Below, piece by piece: positions 35,490-43,520 of a stretch of 64,000 nucleotides of DNA. The position numbers and the translations under genes are program-made. This stretch comes from Xanthocytophaga flava (GTDB taxonomy: Bacteria > Bacteroidota > Bacteroidia > Cytophagales > 172606-1). The stretch spans positions 1 to 64,000 of the forward strand of contig JASJOS010000014.1 in the NCBI GenBank assembly GCA_030068525.1, given 5' to 3'. Position 1 is the stretch's first letter. Every line of letters begins with the position of its first letter. The notes under the pieces are model-generated. The model did not search any database and was not told the origin of the DNA. It worked only from the letters and a program-made list of their open reading frames with translations.

Positions 35490-36005
35490 ATGAAATATAT
35501 ATTTAATAATAAATACATAAAGGTTTTTAAGTTTTTATCGTCAACGGAAATGTTATTATTTATTGACAATCAAAACTGTGAAAATAAATTACCTCTTGAC
35601 AATACATATGGAGATAATTATTATTCTTATATTTTATATCATTCACTAACAGGTGAAAAAGAATTTATTTTATCATTCAGTAGCGATGAAAAGGAGGAAA
35701 ACTTGAATTTTCTGTTTTGGTATGAATACAATCTATTTGTACTAGATACTGGGTCATTCATCTATTTAATAGATGATACATTACATATCAAAGCATATCT
35801 GGAAGTTACGACACCTTTAATAGGAATATATTTAACTACTAAGAATAATCTAATTTTGTTAGAAGAAGCCTCTTTTAGGATAGTTAGTTTTGAAGGAGAG
35901 ATTTTAAAACATGAGCTATTTGATTTGATTGAGGATTTTAGTCTTGAAAATGACCAGATATATATAAAGACAAGTGAAGGAAATAAAATATTTACACTTA
36001 TGTAA
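35490..36005 (+). CDS. Candidate cytoplasmic immunity protein of the cassette B toxin
   Basis: The 171-residue product starts one base after the toxin stop (TAG, T, ATG). It is strongly AT-rich compared with the Rhs core, as mobile toxin/immunity genes often are. It has no signal peptide. The sequence is a run of short strands (EMLLFIDNQNCENKL, NLFVLDTGSFIYLIDDTLHI, SFEGEILKHELFDLIEDFSL) suggesting a beta-propeller-like or all-beta fold. I do not recognise a family. The immunity role is inferred from position alone. Lack of a signal suggests that, unlike cassette A's toxin, this one acts in the cytoplasm. Confidence 0.6.
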   Translation: MKYIFNNKYIKVFKFLSSTEMLLFIDNQNCENKLPLDNTYGDNYYSYILYHSLTGEKEFILSFSSDEKEENLNFLFWYEYNLFVLDTGSFIYLIDDTLHIKAYLEVTTPLIGIYLTTKNNLILLEEASFRIVSFEGEILKHELFDLIEDFSLENDQIYIKTSEGNKIFTLM

Positions 36006-36350
36006 GTCTATTGTTTGAGTCAATTGTATCTGATATTGTTGTAAATGTAGTTTTATAATTTAAGGTAATTTACTTTCTCGAAGCTAATTGTGATTATTAT
36101 AAAACAAAGCCTCTCAATTATGAGAGGCTTTTATTCGTTTTGCTTAAACAGTTGGTATGTAAGCCATAGGTTATCAATAAAAAGTATAATTATTATCAAT
36201 CTATAGGTTTTTATCTGTGTATAACCCTCTGTGCTCCTTCTTTATATATTGGTTTGGTTTTTAGATTAGTAAAGTAATATTAGAATTTTATTAGGAAATA
36301 TCTTTAACAAAAGTAAAATGTTTTTAAGGAGTTTTATACCACTTTAAATA
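36006..36350 (+). other. Intergenic boundary between cassette B and the rteC region
   Basis: This gap holds the terminator at 36106-36132 and otherwise AT-rich DNA without a recognisable gene. A CTGTGTATAACCCTCTGTGCTCC stretch lies near 36213-36235. It might be an integration boundary of the mobile element, but no matching second copy was found in the window. Confidence 0.4.
36106..36132 (+). terminator. Strong rho-independent terminator of Rhs cassette B
   Basis: An 11-bp perfect stem, AAAGCCTCTCA (36106-36116) with TGAGAGGCTTT (36121-36131), has a 4-base loop and ends in TTTTA. It stands about 100 bases after the immunity gene stop and could also stop transcription from the other side. Confidence 0.85.
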
Positions 36351-37169
36351 TCAAAAGTTCTCATCAGCCTCTTCCATTCGTTGTATCAACTTCTCTCTCA
36401 ATAAGTCTAGAAATGAGGATCTGCCAGTTTTACGAATGCGGATTTCCAGAAAAGTTCGGTAGTAATTCTTCAGATCTACATGAAAGGCATTTTCAAAAAA
36501 AGTGGCAATTTGCTTTAAGTCAACGCTCCCAAAAGCTCCAACTGAATGCAATGCATATAACAGTTCAATGCAGGCTGTTTTGGAAAGAGTCCAGTGCAAA
36601 TTAGATTTGGACGATTCTAACATCGCAGGATTATCCAGTATAATCAACTCCTTATTCAGATAAATAATCAGCTTTTCGTTTGCTAGTATCCTGGCTACTT
36701 TATAATCATACCCTGTAGAAAACTGTGGATCTGAATCATAGATAAACTTGTCTAGGGTTAAATACATTTCATGATTTTCTCTGAGAAAATACTTTTCATC
36801 CAGATAGGTGGCATGAAGTCTGTAATACTGATAGAACTCTCGATTGTTGTCAAAAAAATCACTAATCTTGTCTAGCTCTTTATGTATATAGATTTTTGGT
36901 ATTTGAGTACTGCCTATTGGCTTATTGCGCTCGATGTTGAATAGTGATGTATAATAGAACAGTTCAGACAGAAAACTAGGTTTAATTTCTTTAAAGAAGT
37001 GAATTTCTTCCTGTTTATTAGTAAAAGGATGTTCAACTATCCATTTTTTTAGCTGGGTAATAGAATCTAAAACCAGTGCAATACATTTTTCAGACTGCTT
37101 TAATATATTTTGTTCTTCATTGGCAATAACAGCCAGTCTCTCTTTTAGGTCTTCGTACAAGGTTTCCAT
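36351..37169 (-). CDS. rteC: RteC-domain protein (conjugative element regulator family)
   Basis: The 272-residue protein matches the RteC family in its C-terminal half: STGYDYKVARILANEKLIIY, then LSKTACIELLYALHSVGAFG, DLKQIATFFENAFHVDLKNY and YRTFLEIRIRKTGRSSFLDL. In Bacteroides conjugative transposons such as CTnDOT, RteC activates excision genes under tetracycline/RteAB control. Here no rteA, rteB, tetQ, xis or integrase gene is adjacent. It may therefore be a relic or a stand-alone regulator of the mobilisation module at 41.8-46.7 kb. The ATG at 37169 gives a family-typical length. Not cotranscribed with the operon upstream (203-base gap). Confidence 0.85.
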   Translation of the reverse strand: METLYEDLKERLAVIANEEQNILKQSEKCIALVLDSITQLKKWIVEHPFTNKQEEIHFFKEIKPSFLSELFYYTSLFNIERNKPIGSTQIPKIYIHKELDKISDFFDNNREFYQYYRLHATYLDEKYFLRENHEMYLTLDKFIYDSDPQFSTGYDYKVARILANEKLIIYLNKELIILDNPAMLESSKSNLHWTLSKTACIELLYALHSVGAFGSVDLKQIATFFENAFHVDLKNYYRTFLEIRIRKTGRSSFLDLLREKLIQRMEEADENF

Positions 37170-37372
37170 AAGTATGGTTGAGGTTCATAGTAGTGAATGA
37201 AAAGATGACAAAGTTGCTACTAGTAGTAAAATCGGAGGAGGTATAAAGAATAATGATAGTAGCAGACTTCAGAATGTTTGAAAAAAGATCTAGCAAAACG
37301 CGGCAAAATAATAGTAGTTCCAAAGCAAAGTATGGCCTTAGATGTTTTATTCTTAAGGGCAATAAAACTTAA

Positions 37373-37948
37373 TCAGAATCGTAAGAAATAATGCAGGTCG
37401 CCTTGCTTGATTAGTATCCAAGAGGTAATCTTTCCTGTTTTCTCATCAAATAAAAAATACTGAATGGGGGTATCTACTTGATCTTTCTTGAAAGCAATTA
37501 AAGTGTTTTGGAGCTGTTTTTGTCCTACTTCTAATTCTTGTTCACGATCTGCAGTTTTCGTAGGTTTACCAAGGAGATCTTGTACAGGTTCAGACTCCCA
37601 GACCATTTTAGGTAGTTTAGTTGGATCTGAAAATTTCGGCCACGATACAACTTCAAACTCTTCCAGATTAACATGTTGAAGGTTCTTCTGAAACATGTCA
37701 AGTGTTGCCTGTAATAACCTTCCTTTAGAAGTAGTGGGTATCCATGCAGAATCAGAGACCTGGATATAGTTTTGTAAATCTTGTTTCGTAATTTGTTGGA
37801 GCGGAGTTTGTTTGACATATCTACAAAATGCATAGAGTAACTGAGCTCGTTTAGTCTCCTCTGTTGTAGCCTGGTTTGATTGAGCTTGCAGTAGAACTAT
37901 ATTTAGTGAAAGCACAATAACCATGTAAATTGTCTTCCAGATTTTCAT
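37373..37948 (-). CDS. Exported hypothetical protein
   Basis: The 191-residue product has a signal peptide (MKIWKTIYMVIVLSLNIVLL, then QAQ) followed by a helix-rich, soluble part (RAQLLYAFCRYVKQTPLQQI, QDLLGKPTKTADREQELEVG, FFLFDEKTGKITSWILIKQG). I recognise no domain. It is the last gene of a three-gene minus-strand operon, 12 bases after the membrane-protein gene. It may be periplasmic and act with the lipoprotein encoded first in the operon. Confidence 0.5.
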   Translation of the reverse strand: MKIWKTIYMVIVLSLNIVLLQAQSNQATTEETKRAQLLYAFCRYVKQTPLQQITKQDLQNYIQVSDSAWIPTTSKGRLLQATLDMFQKNLQHVNLEEFEVVSWPKFSDPTKLPKMVWESEPVQDLLGKPTKTADREQELEVGQKQLQNTLIAFKKDQVDTPIQYFLFDEKTGKITSWILIKQGDLHYFLRF

Positions 37949-37960
37949 AGGTTGTATGAT

Positions 37961-38404
37961 TTAAGATACATTTCTGCTATCATTTAGAGAAAATAGATCC
38001 TTCCTGATCAAGATATAAAAGTAAAATCCGAAAAAGGCTCCAATACCACTTAGTAACAGAAAGTTTTGTACAATAAGTGTTTGATTGTGTTTTGAGAAGC
38101 TTCCCAGATAGATCAGAAATAATGCTGTACCTAAACTAATCCCTAAGCCTACATAATACATTCTGTTGTTAGCAAATTGATTCTTAGCTTTATACACAAT
38201 CAGATTAAACACAAGCACACCTAGTACTACAAGCAAGAGTAGGGTAGGCATTCCTAAACTAGAAAGAATCAGTATAACCCACCAGATATAAGTAGAATCA
38301 GGTTCCAATAACATAAAAATCAGAGGAAAGAACAGACTAGCTGTAAGCAGGCTAAGCAGATACGCTAGTCCGTTTTTCCAAACTAATGTTACTATTCTTT
38401 TCAT
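37961..38404 (-). CDS. Small integral membrane protein
   Basis: I place the start at 38404 (MKRIVTLVWKNGLAYLLSLL). The longer frame to 38467 would overlap the upstream gene by 29 bases and adds a polar N-terminus. About 147 residues contain four or five hydrophobic segments (LSLLTASLFFPLIFMLL, ILSSLGMPTLLLLVVLGVLV, GLGISLGTALFLIYLG, LLLSGIGAFFGFYFYILI). No known family. It is the middle gene of an operon with the lipoprotein gene before (34-base gap) and the exported protein after. Confidence 0.5.
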   Translation of the reverse strand: MKRIVTLVWKNGLAYLLSLLTASLFFPLIFMLLEPDSTYIWWVILILSSLGMPTLLLLVVLGVLVFNLIVYKAKNQFANNRMYYVGLGISLGTALFLIYLGSFSKHNQTLIVQNFLLLSGIGAFFGFYFYILIRKDLFSLNDSRNVS

Positions 38405-38438
38405 TGCACATATCTCTAGATTGCTGCCTAATCTTTGC

Positions 38439-39752
38439 TTAACAAGGTCCTTTACTATTCGGTGCATTACCTGTTGTAGTATTGACCGGATACTGAGATG
38501 CCTGATTACGAAGATCTAGTCCTAATTGCCCAGGTGAATGTCCACTACCAGCTCCAAAGAGAAAGGTGGATTTGTTTTTAGGTAAGTTAATACCTGTGGC
38601 ATCAAAAATATAAAACACAGCATCCGTACAATTCTGTGTCTCAATATTGTACATCTCACTAGTCATATAACTGGCCGCATTGGATGCATTTAAGAATTGC
38701 TGAGCTGAGATAGAAAACGTTGCACTTACTGTATACGGGGAACCCCCATTATTGACAAATTTTGCGTTTACCCAGTCCGTAGTATATTCAGTAGGGTAGA
38801 AGCCAAACACCTGTTCAATAGCAGTGCCATCTGCAAATGTTTTCTTTAGTCCAACAAATGAGTGACCTACATTTAACCCAAATTTTGTTTCTCCACTTCC
38901 TGCTTCTGGTTCATCTACATACACTGTTATCTGATACGATCCACTAGTAGAACTAGCCCAAAAACAATCCAGGTATTTTGAAAGATCTATGGGTTGCTTG
39001 TCCTGTCCAGGGATAGTAAATCCTCGCGGAGTTAAATGAACGAGAGTCAAAGGTTGGTTCGGTCTGGGAACACCTCCACCAAGTGTAGGATTAATAGGTA
39101 GAGGCAATCCGCCACCTCCACCACCACTTGTGGAACATTCGATATATTGAATATCATAATCTTTTGTTGATACACAGTCATTGCCTATACATACCTGAGT
39201 ATAATAGGTTATAGTCACCATCTGACAGCCTGAACCTGCTCTGGTGGAGGGCTCAGCAACAGATAGTGTTCCTGTTTTTTTTCCATTACGAAAGCTGCTA
39301 CCACTTTGGAAGTTCTCCTGCCAGTCGTAATAGGCTACAATACCTGAAAAATTACTCCAATTCATCTGTCGACCATTAGCATAGAAGTAGCTTGAATCAC
39401 TGATAACTTTAAGAATTTGTGTTTGCCAGCCATTTGGATTCGGATACAGCAAAAGCTGAGTCGATGCTCCTGCACCGGGATCTTGTTCTGCGTAATGGAG
39501 TGGTAGCGCTACTGCCTGTGCACCTGTTGTAAGTGTGATCATTTCCGCCTCATCCCATATCAATACACGTTCAGGAAGGTTTTCCGTTGTTCGGCTTGCT
39601 TTAGAAGATTGACTACTTTCAAACCATTGCTGTGCAGAAGCAATGAGAATGGATTCTTGAGTCGTAGGTGTTGTTTCTTCCTTGTGGCAACCTGCTAAAA
39701 ATAGAACTACCATTTGCCAGAAAAGTAGTTTGGTAGAGGAGTGCTTTTTCAT
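38439..39752 (-). CDS. Lipoprotein with permuted papain-like (NlpC/P60-superfamily-like) C-terminus
   Basis: The start at 39752 gives MKKHSSTKLLFWQMVVLFLA and then GCHKEE, a lipoprotein signal with the lipobox cysteine at about residue 22; the frame extends 15 codons further but without a signal. Of ~437 residues, the middle is glycine/proline-rich. The C-terminal ~160 residues hold VGHSFVGLKKTF and then IETQNCTDAVFYIFDATG. A His before a Cys in that order is the arrangement of circularly permuted papain-fold hydrolases (the LRAT/YiiX-like group). The catalytic assignment (His in GHSF, Cys in NCTD) is inference. It might be a peptidoglycan or lipid hydrolase anchored in the envelope. It leads the operon with 37961 and 37373. 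Confidence 0.55.
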   Translation of the reverse strand: MKKHSSTKLLFWQMVVLFLAGCHKEETTPTTQESILIASAQQWFESSQSSKASRTTENLPERVLIWDEAEMITLTTGAQAVALPLHYAEQDPGAGASTQLLLYPNPNGWQTQILKVISDSSYFYANGRQMNWSNFSGIVAYYDWQENFQSGSSFRNGKKTGTLSVAEPSTRAGSGCQMVTITYYTQVCIGNDCVSTKDYDIQYIECSTSGGGGGGLPLPINPTLGGGVPRPNQPLTLVHLTPRGFTIPGQDKQPIDLSKYLDCFWASSTSGSYQITVYVDEPEAGSGETKFGLNVGHSFVGLKKTFADGTAIEQVFGFYPTEYTTDWVNAKFVNNGGSPYTVSATFSISAQQFLNASNAASYMTSEMYNIETQNCTDAVFYIFDATGINLPKNKSTFLFGAGSGHSPGQLGLDLRNQASQYPVNTTTGNAPNSKGPC

Positions 39753-39857
39753 ACAACATGCTGATTTGAAGTTGGACATGATTTTATTGCGGCACAATCA
39801 AAATTAGCAGTCACTCCATTAAAACTACTTGACAATCGTCAAGAATTACTTTTGGGA

Positions 39858-40436
39858 CTATCTTTCTTTGGCACGCAACCGGCTCAAGGTTTCAGGTGCC
39901 ATTCCTAGAAAAGAAGCAATGTGTTTTAACGGAGCACGATTAAAAAGTTTGGGGTTAGTTTCCAGTAAGTTCAAATACCTTTCCTGAGCCGTTAATCTTC
40001 GTAGTGAGGTAGCTCGTTCTTCCCCTTTGACATAGTACCTTTCAGTGAGCACTCTACCATTAAAATTAAAGGCTGGAAATTGGTGATATAGATGTTGTAG
40101 GTCAGTGTATCTGATGGACACTAGTGTAGAATCCTCCAGTAGTTCAATACTTTCAGAACTTGGTTTTTGTAAAAAGAAACTTTGAACAGAAATGATGATA
40201 TCACCTTCCTCCATAAACCAGGCAGTTGTATCCTGTCCGTCCAGATTATAAAATGCTCTTGCTAATCCTGTATCTATAAAGTAGACACGATCACAAATCT
40301 GTCCTTCCTCCAGTAACAAGGTTCTTTTTGGAAATTGATGCTGTAGAAAAAAAGCAGGAATTATTTCTCGAATTTCATCTGACAAGGGATATATGGAAGA
40401 AAGGAGGGAATATATCTTTTCATAGATTTCGAACAT
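39858..40436 (-). CDS. Crp/Fnr-family transcriptional regulator
   Basis: The 192-residue protein has the usual layout. A cyclic-nucleotide-binding-like beta roll occupies residues ~20-120 (RTLLLEEGQICDRVYFIDTG, WFMEEGDIIISVQSFFLQKP) and a C-terminal winged helix ends it (RYLNLLETNPKLFNRAPLKH, IASFLGMAPETLSRLRAK). The recognition helix is of the ETLSRLR type typical of Bacteroidetes Crp/Fnr proteins. Effector-binding residues for cAMP are not obviously kept, so the ligand is unknown. Unlike its neighbours it stands alone, with gaps of 105 and 394 bases, and may control the adjacent operon; that is inference. Confidence 0.85.
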   Translation of the reverse strand: MFEIYEKIYSLLSSIYPLSDEIREIIPAFFLQHQFPKRTLLLEEGQICDRVYFIDTGLARAFYNLDGQDTTAWFMEEGDIIISVQSFFLQKPSSESIELLEDSTLVSIRYTDLQHLYHQFPAFNFNGRVLTERYYVKGEERATSLRRLTAQERYLNLLETNPKLFNRAPLKHIASFLGMAPETLSRLRAKER

Positions 40437-40830
40437 CTATTTTGAGCGTCTAATCTTGTATCAGATGAGTTATTCTTGTATTTCTTAAAAAATCAATCGT
40501 TGAGGCTAAAAGTAAACTATCAGTTTGGCGAATTTCCTATCTTCAAAAGATACTACTTAATCACCTGGCACGAATAGCAATAAACAAACCCGGTATTTAA
40601 AAAATGTTTTTTTAGGTTGTTTCTCTTTTTGATTTTATTAACGCTGCCAACTAGTGTTTCATTATGTTAACTATTGTTTTTAATAAAGATTTTTTGAGGT
40701 CATTAATTGAATTTATACCTTTTTGTTGAAAATATTTTTGGAGTAAATTGTGTTAATTGTTTGATTTAGAGTAGGTTTTGTGCGGAAAGTTCGTTTCTTT
40801 GTATAAGGGTAAAAAATAAACAATACCACT
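40437..40830. other. Divergent intergenic region
   Basis: This 394-base AT-rich region lies between the Crp/Fnr gene and the plus-strand lipoprotein gene and must hold promoters for both. I see no RNA gene, clear operator or coding frame. A poor match to the Bacteroidetes -7 element (TTTCTTTG at about 40794) precedes the lipoprotein gene but is not convincing. Confidence 0.5.
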
Positions 40831-41358
40831 ATGAAAAAACTACTTGTTGCCACATGTATTGGCTTGCTAGTTGCAAGCTGTACATCCAAAGAAGAATTGA
40901 GTGAGCAGGAGGCTGTCACATTACTCAGACAGCAGATGAATTACCCCAAAGCCTTTACCTATGATATCTTCTGTGCAGACCCTGAATATTCTCAAAAAGC
41001 TTTGGATGCAGGGTTGGAAACAAAAGGGTTTGTCACCATCAAACGAACCCAAAAACTATCTGAGGTGGGACAGCCTTTAATCGAATTTACCAATCAGGCT
41101 TCACCTTATTTAGTTACCCTATCAGAACTGGATAAAAAGACTCATATTCAAAAGGTAAAGATTGCTGATGAAGATTTGAACCAGGTGTCAGATATTACAC
41201 TAGATGAAGGTGGTAAAAATGCTACTATTGAATACACAACCGTTTACAAAAATACTACCCCTTTTTCTTCACTACTACATATAGATTTACAGAAACCAAT
41301 AACACATACCGTTTACCTCATATTAGCTGATAATGGCTGGAAACTAAAAGATAAATAG
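40831..41358 (+). CDS. Small lipoprotein of unknown function
   Basis: The 175-residue product has a lipoprotein signal (MKKLLVATCIGLLVASC, lipobox cysteine at residue 17). The mature part is a single alpha/beta domain (EEQEAVTLLRQQMNYPK-like helix, GFVTIKRTQKLSEVGQP, ATIEYTTVYKNTTPF, VYLILADNGWKLKD) ending near the stop. Similar small lipoproteins of this phylum remain uncharacterised. It is monocistronic: an own promoter region lies upstream and a bidirectional hairpin directly downstream. Confidence 0.6.
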   Translation: MKKLLVATCIGLLVASCTSKEELSEQEAVTLLRQQMNYPKAFTYDIFCADPEYSQKALDAGLETKGFVTIKRTQKLSEVGQPLIEFTNQASPYLVTLSELDKKTHIQKVKIADEDLNQVSDITLDEGGKNATIEYTTVYKNTTPFSSLLHIDLQKPITHTVYLILADNGWKLKDK

Positions 41359-41364
41359 AAAGAT

Positions 41365-41398
41365 AAAGCCATCATTTCTGTCGAAGTGATGGCTTTAA
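41365..41398. terminator. Bidirectional hairpin terminator between convergent genes
   Basis: A 10-bp perfect stem, AAAGCCATCA (41365-41374) with TGATGGCTTT (41387-41396), has a 12-base loop and a T-rich end in one direction and an A-rich start (T-run on the minus strand) in the other. It lies between convergent genes at 41358 and 41405, so it can serve both. Confidence 0.8.
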
Positions 41399-41404
41399 CA
41401 TTAC

Positions 41405-41689
41405 TTATTCTTTAGTACTCAGATAATTTAGTTTCTCACTGAGCTCTATTAATCCCGCCTTTTGCAGGCAATCTTTCCCCAGTGCTCTCAGCTCGGTAAG
41501 AGTTTCTTCTGGTACACTTTCCAATAGACTTGACTCTTCATTTTTAGCATCAAGCCCTCTTTCAATCACACTGTGTAAGAGTAAAACATTCTTTCGCGAA
41601 ATCCGAAGATCAATCTTCACGGTTTCATTCATACCTGGGATACTCAGAATAGTATCATACACCTTGGCAACATCATGAATAGTTAGCAT
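41405..41689 (-). CDS. Small hypothetical protein
   Basis: The 94-residue protein has no signal or membrane segment. It looks helical (MLTIHDVAKVYDTILSIPGM, SRKNVLLLHSVIERGL, LTELRALGKDCLQKAGL). I recognise no family. It sits alone between the convergent terminator and the mobilisation module, transcribed away from the latter. The 160-base gap to the primase gene holds divergent promoters. Confidence 0.5.
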   Translation of the reverse strand: MLTIHDVAKVYDTILSIPGMNETVKIDLRISRKNVLLLHSVIERGLDAKNEESSLLESVPEETLTELRALGKDCLQKAGLIELSEKLNYLSTKE

Positions 41690-41849
41690 AATTCATACAG
41701 GTTAAAAGTTCAACTTCACCCAGTAAAGATAAATAGCCTTCCGCAAAGCATCCTCATCAAAATATAGTGAGGATAGGTAGAAACGAGATCGCCTTTCTAT
41801 CTTCGTACAGTTAATAAATTATCACTAGTGAAGTTGAAACTGTGTGGTT

Positions 41850-42773
41850 ATGGAAGCAAGAGGCGATTGGAAATCCATTGAGCAGATTAAAGCTCTGGAT
41901 ATGGTAGATTACCTGGCTATTTTAGGATATGAACCAGTTAAAGTCAGAAACGTAAATTACTGGTATCATTCACCCTTGCGAGGTGAGAAAACGCCATCAT
42001 TTAAAGTAAATCGTCAGCTAAATTGTTGGTATGATCATGGGATAGGGAAGGGGGGGACTATCATTGATTTTGGAATGCTTTATTATCAATGTAGCATAGC
42101 CGAATTTTTACAAAAGATGAATGCCGGTTTGGTTCTATCTGATCCCGTTAATTTGGCTCCAAAACTAGTCAGAGAAAGCTTCTCTCGAGAACCTACTTCA
42201 GAAAGTAAATTAACCATTGTGCAAGAGGTTCCACTTACTTCTATTTCACTAATCCGATACCTGCAGAGTCGATGTATTCCTATTGACATTGCCAGGCAAT
42301 TTTGCTGTCAGGTTAGCTACCAAATGGGAGGCAAAGACTACTATGGAATAGGCTTTAAAAACGATGCAGGTGGGTATGAAATTCGGACTCCTTTTTTCAA
42401 GGCCAGTAGCTCTCCTAAAGACATTACTACTATTATCAACTCAGGTAAAGATGTCTTGGTTTTTGAAGGCTTCTCAGACTTTCTTTCCTATAAAGCCATT
42501 GGACAAAATCAACTTGTTGCAAACGCTGATTTTGTCATCCTCAACTCTGTTTCCTTCTTTGAGAAATCGCGTCCAATCCTGGAGCAATATGAGTCCATTC
42601 ATCTCTATCTGGATCATGATGTTACCGGGCAAAAAATCACAGCCAATGCACTCTCACTTTCTGCCAGATACAAAGACGAAAGTCATCGATACGCAGGAAG
42701 TAAAGATCTGAATGAATGGCTTGTTAACAACACAAAGCCTCAACGGAAAAACTTGAAACATAAGCTCTTATAA
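41850..42773 (+). CDS. CHC2/Toprim-like primase of a mobilisable element
   Basis: I chose the ATG at 41850; a GTG six bases earlier is also possible. The ~307-residue protein begins with a CHC2-like DnaG-type domain (ALDMVDYLAILGYEP, YHSPLRGEKTPSFKVNRQLN, GKGGTIIDFGMLYYQCS), but most zinc ligands of DnaG are absent, as in other Bacteroidetes mobile-element versions. A Toprim domain follows (DVLVFEGFSDFLSY with the catalytic Glu; IHLYLDHDVTGQKI with the DxD pair). It probably primes replication of the transferred strand. It opens the module primase-MobC-relaxase-coupling protein; a structured region separates it from mobC. Confidence 0.8.
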   Translation: MEARGDWKSIEQIKALDMVDYLAILGYEPVKVRNVNYWYHSPLRGEKTPSFKVNRQLNCWYDHGIGKGGTIIDFGMLYYQCSIAEFLQKMNAGLVLSDPVNLAPKLVRESFSREPTSESKLTIVQEVPLTSISLIRYLQSRCIPIDIARQFCCQVSYQMGGKDYYGIGFKNDAGGYEIRTPFFKASSSPKDITTIINSGKDVLVFEGFSDFLSYKAIGQNQLVANADFVILNSVSFFEKSRPILEQYESIHLYLDHDVTGQKITANALSLSARYKDESHRYAGSKDLNEWLVNNTKPQRKNLKHKLL

Positions 42774-42810
42774 GAATTCTTAAAAACGAAGGAAGAAATA
42801 TGCCGAGATA

Positions 42811-42916
42811 CCCCGATAGTTCGCATTGAGCGAACGGCAAGATGTCCGGTTGTATCACAACCGAAAAGCCCCTTTACTCCAAAGTCGTGGTGGAGCTATC
42901 GCAAAAAGGCTTTTAG
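42811..42916 (+). other. Structured intergenic region, candidate oriT
   Basis: Directly before the mobC-like gene lie two perfect inverted repeats: GTTCGC-attga-GCGAAC (42819-42835) and CGGTTGT-atc-ACAACCG (42847-42863). AAAAGCC (42864-42870) pairs with GGCTTTT (42908-42914) around an inner CTCC...GGAG stem. Origins of transfer in Bacteroidetes mobilisable elements commonly sit here, next to mob genes and rich in such stems. The nick site cannot be assigned by reading. Alternatively it is a structured 5' UTR of the mob operon. Confidence 0.55.
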
Positions 42917-42954
42917 AAAGGGATTTCACATAAATATAAAGGAGTTGATAGATT

Positions 42955-43344
42955 ATGAGCAAGGAAAAAGAAAATCGAAACAAGTGGTTGCATGTGCGGT
43001 TATCGCTGGAGGAATACAACCAATTGCGTGGGAATTATAGTAAAGCAACCTGCCGTAAACTAAGCGAGTACAGCCGGAAGATTCTACTTGGAAAGCCTGT
43101 GAAAATCCTCTATCGAAACCAGTCCTTAGATGAGTTTATGGAAGAGATGATCCAGCTTAGAAAGGAGCTTAACCTGATCGGAAATAACTTTAATCAGGCA
43201 GTTAAGAAGCTAAATAGCCTGAGCAAAATAACCGAATACAGAGACTGGCTCATAAGCTTTGAGGTAGAAAAAAAGCTGCTGTTTTGTAAGGTAGATCAGA
43301 TCAAAAATCGCATCAATCAACTCTCTGACCAATGGTTGCAATAA
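42955..43344 (+). CDS. MobC-like relaxosome accessory protein
   Basis: The 129-residue basic protein has the layout of plasmid-mobilisation relaxosome proteins of the MobC family. A ribbon-helix-helix-like N-terminus (KWLHVRLSLEEYNQLRGNYS, CRKLSEYSRKILLGKPVKIL) precedes a helical ELNLIGNNFNQAVKKLNSL segment that is diagnostic for the family. It would bind oriT and help the relaxase nick. AAAGGAG before the start is a good ribosome site for this phylum. It overlaps the relaxase start by 13 bases, so translation is likely coupled. Confidence 0.85.
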   Translation: MSKEKENRNKWLHVRLSLEEYNQLRGNYSKATCRKLSEYSRKILLGKPVKILYRNQSLDEFMEEMIQLRKELNLIGNNFNQAVKKLNSLSKITEYRDWLISFEVEKKLLFCKVDQIKNRINQLSDQWLQ

Positions 43345-43520
43345 TCAAAATCAGTGCCTCGATTTATCGCATTGTGAACTACAATGAGAATAAGGTAAAA
43401 CAAGGTGTTGCCCATTGTATTGCAGCTATTAATTACCCCAAAGAGGCAGATGAATTGAGCATCTCCCAAAAGCTTAATCGGCTACTAAACCAGGTTGCTT
43501 TAAATGAAAGTAAAGTGTGA
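43332..43520 (+). CDS. Relaxase N-terminal fragment (split by frameshift)
   Basis: The 62-residue frame matches the first ~60 residues of Bacteroidetes MobA/MobL-type relaxases (MVAIIKISASIYRIVNYNEN, KVKQGVAHCIAAINYP, SQKLNRLLNQVALNE). The tyrosines at 12 and 17 (SIYRIVNYNENKV) are candidates for the nicking residue. It stops at TGA (518-520 of the kilobase) where the family protein continues. The other half starts in another frame from the overlapping GTG at 43517. The overlap GTGTGA could permit reinitiation, otherwise the relaxase is dead. Confidence 0.75.
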   Translation: MVAIIKISASIYRIVNYNENKVKQGVAHCIAAINYPKEADELSISQKLNRLLNQVALNESKV

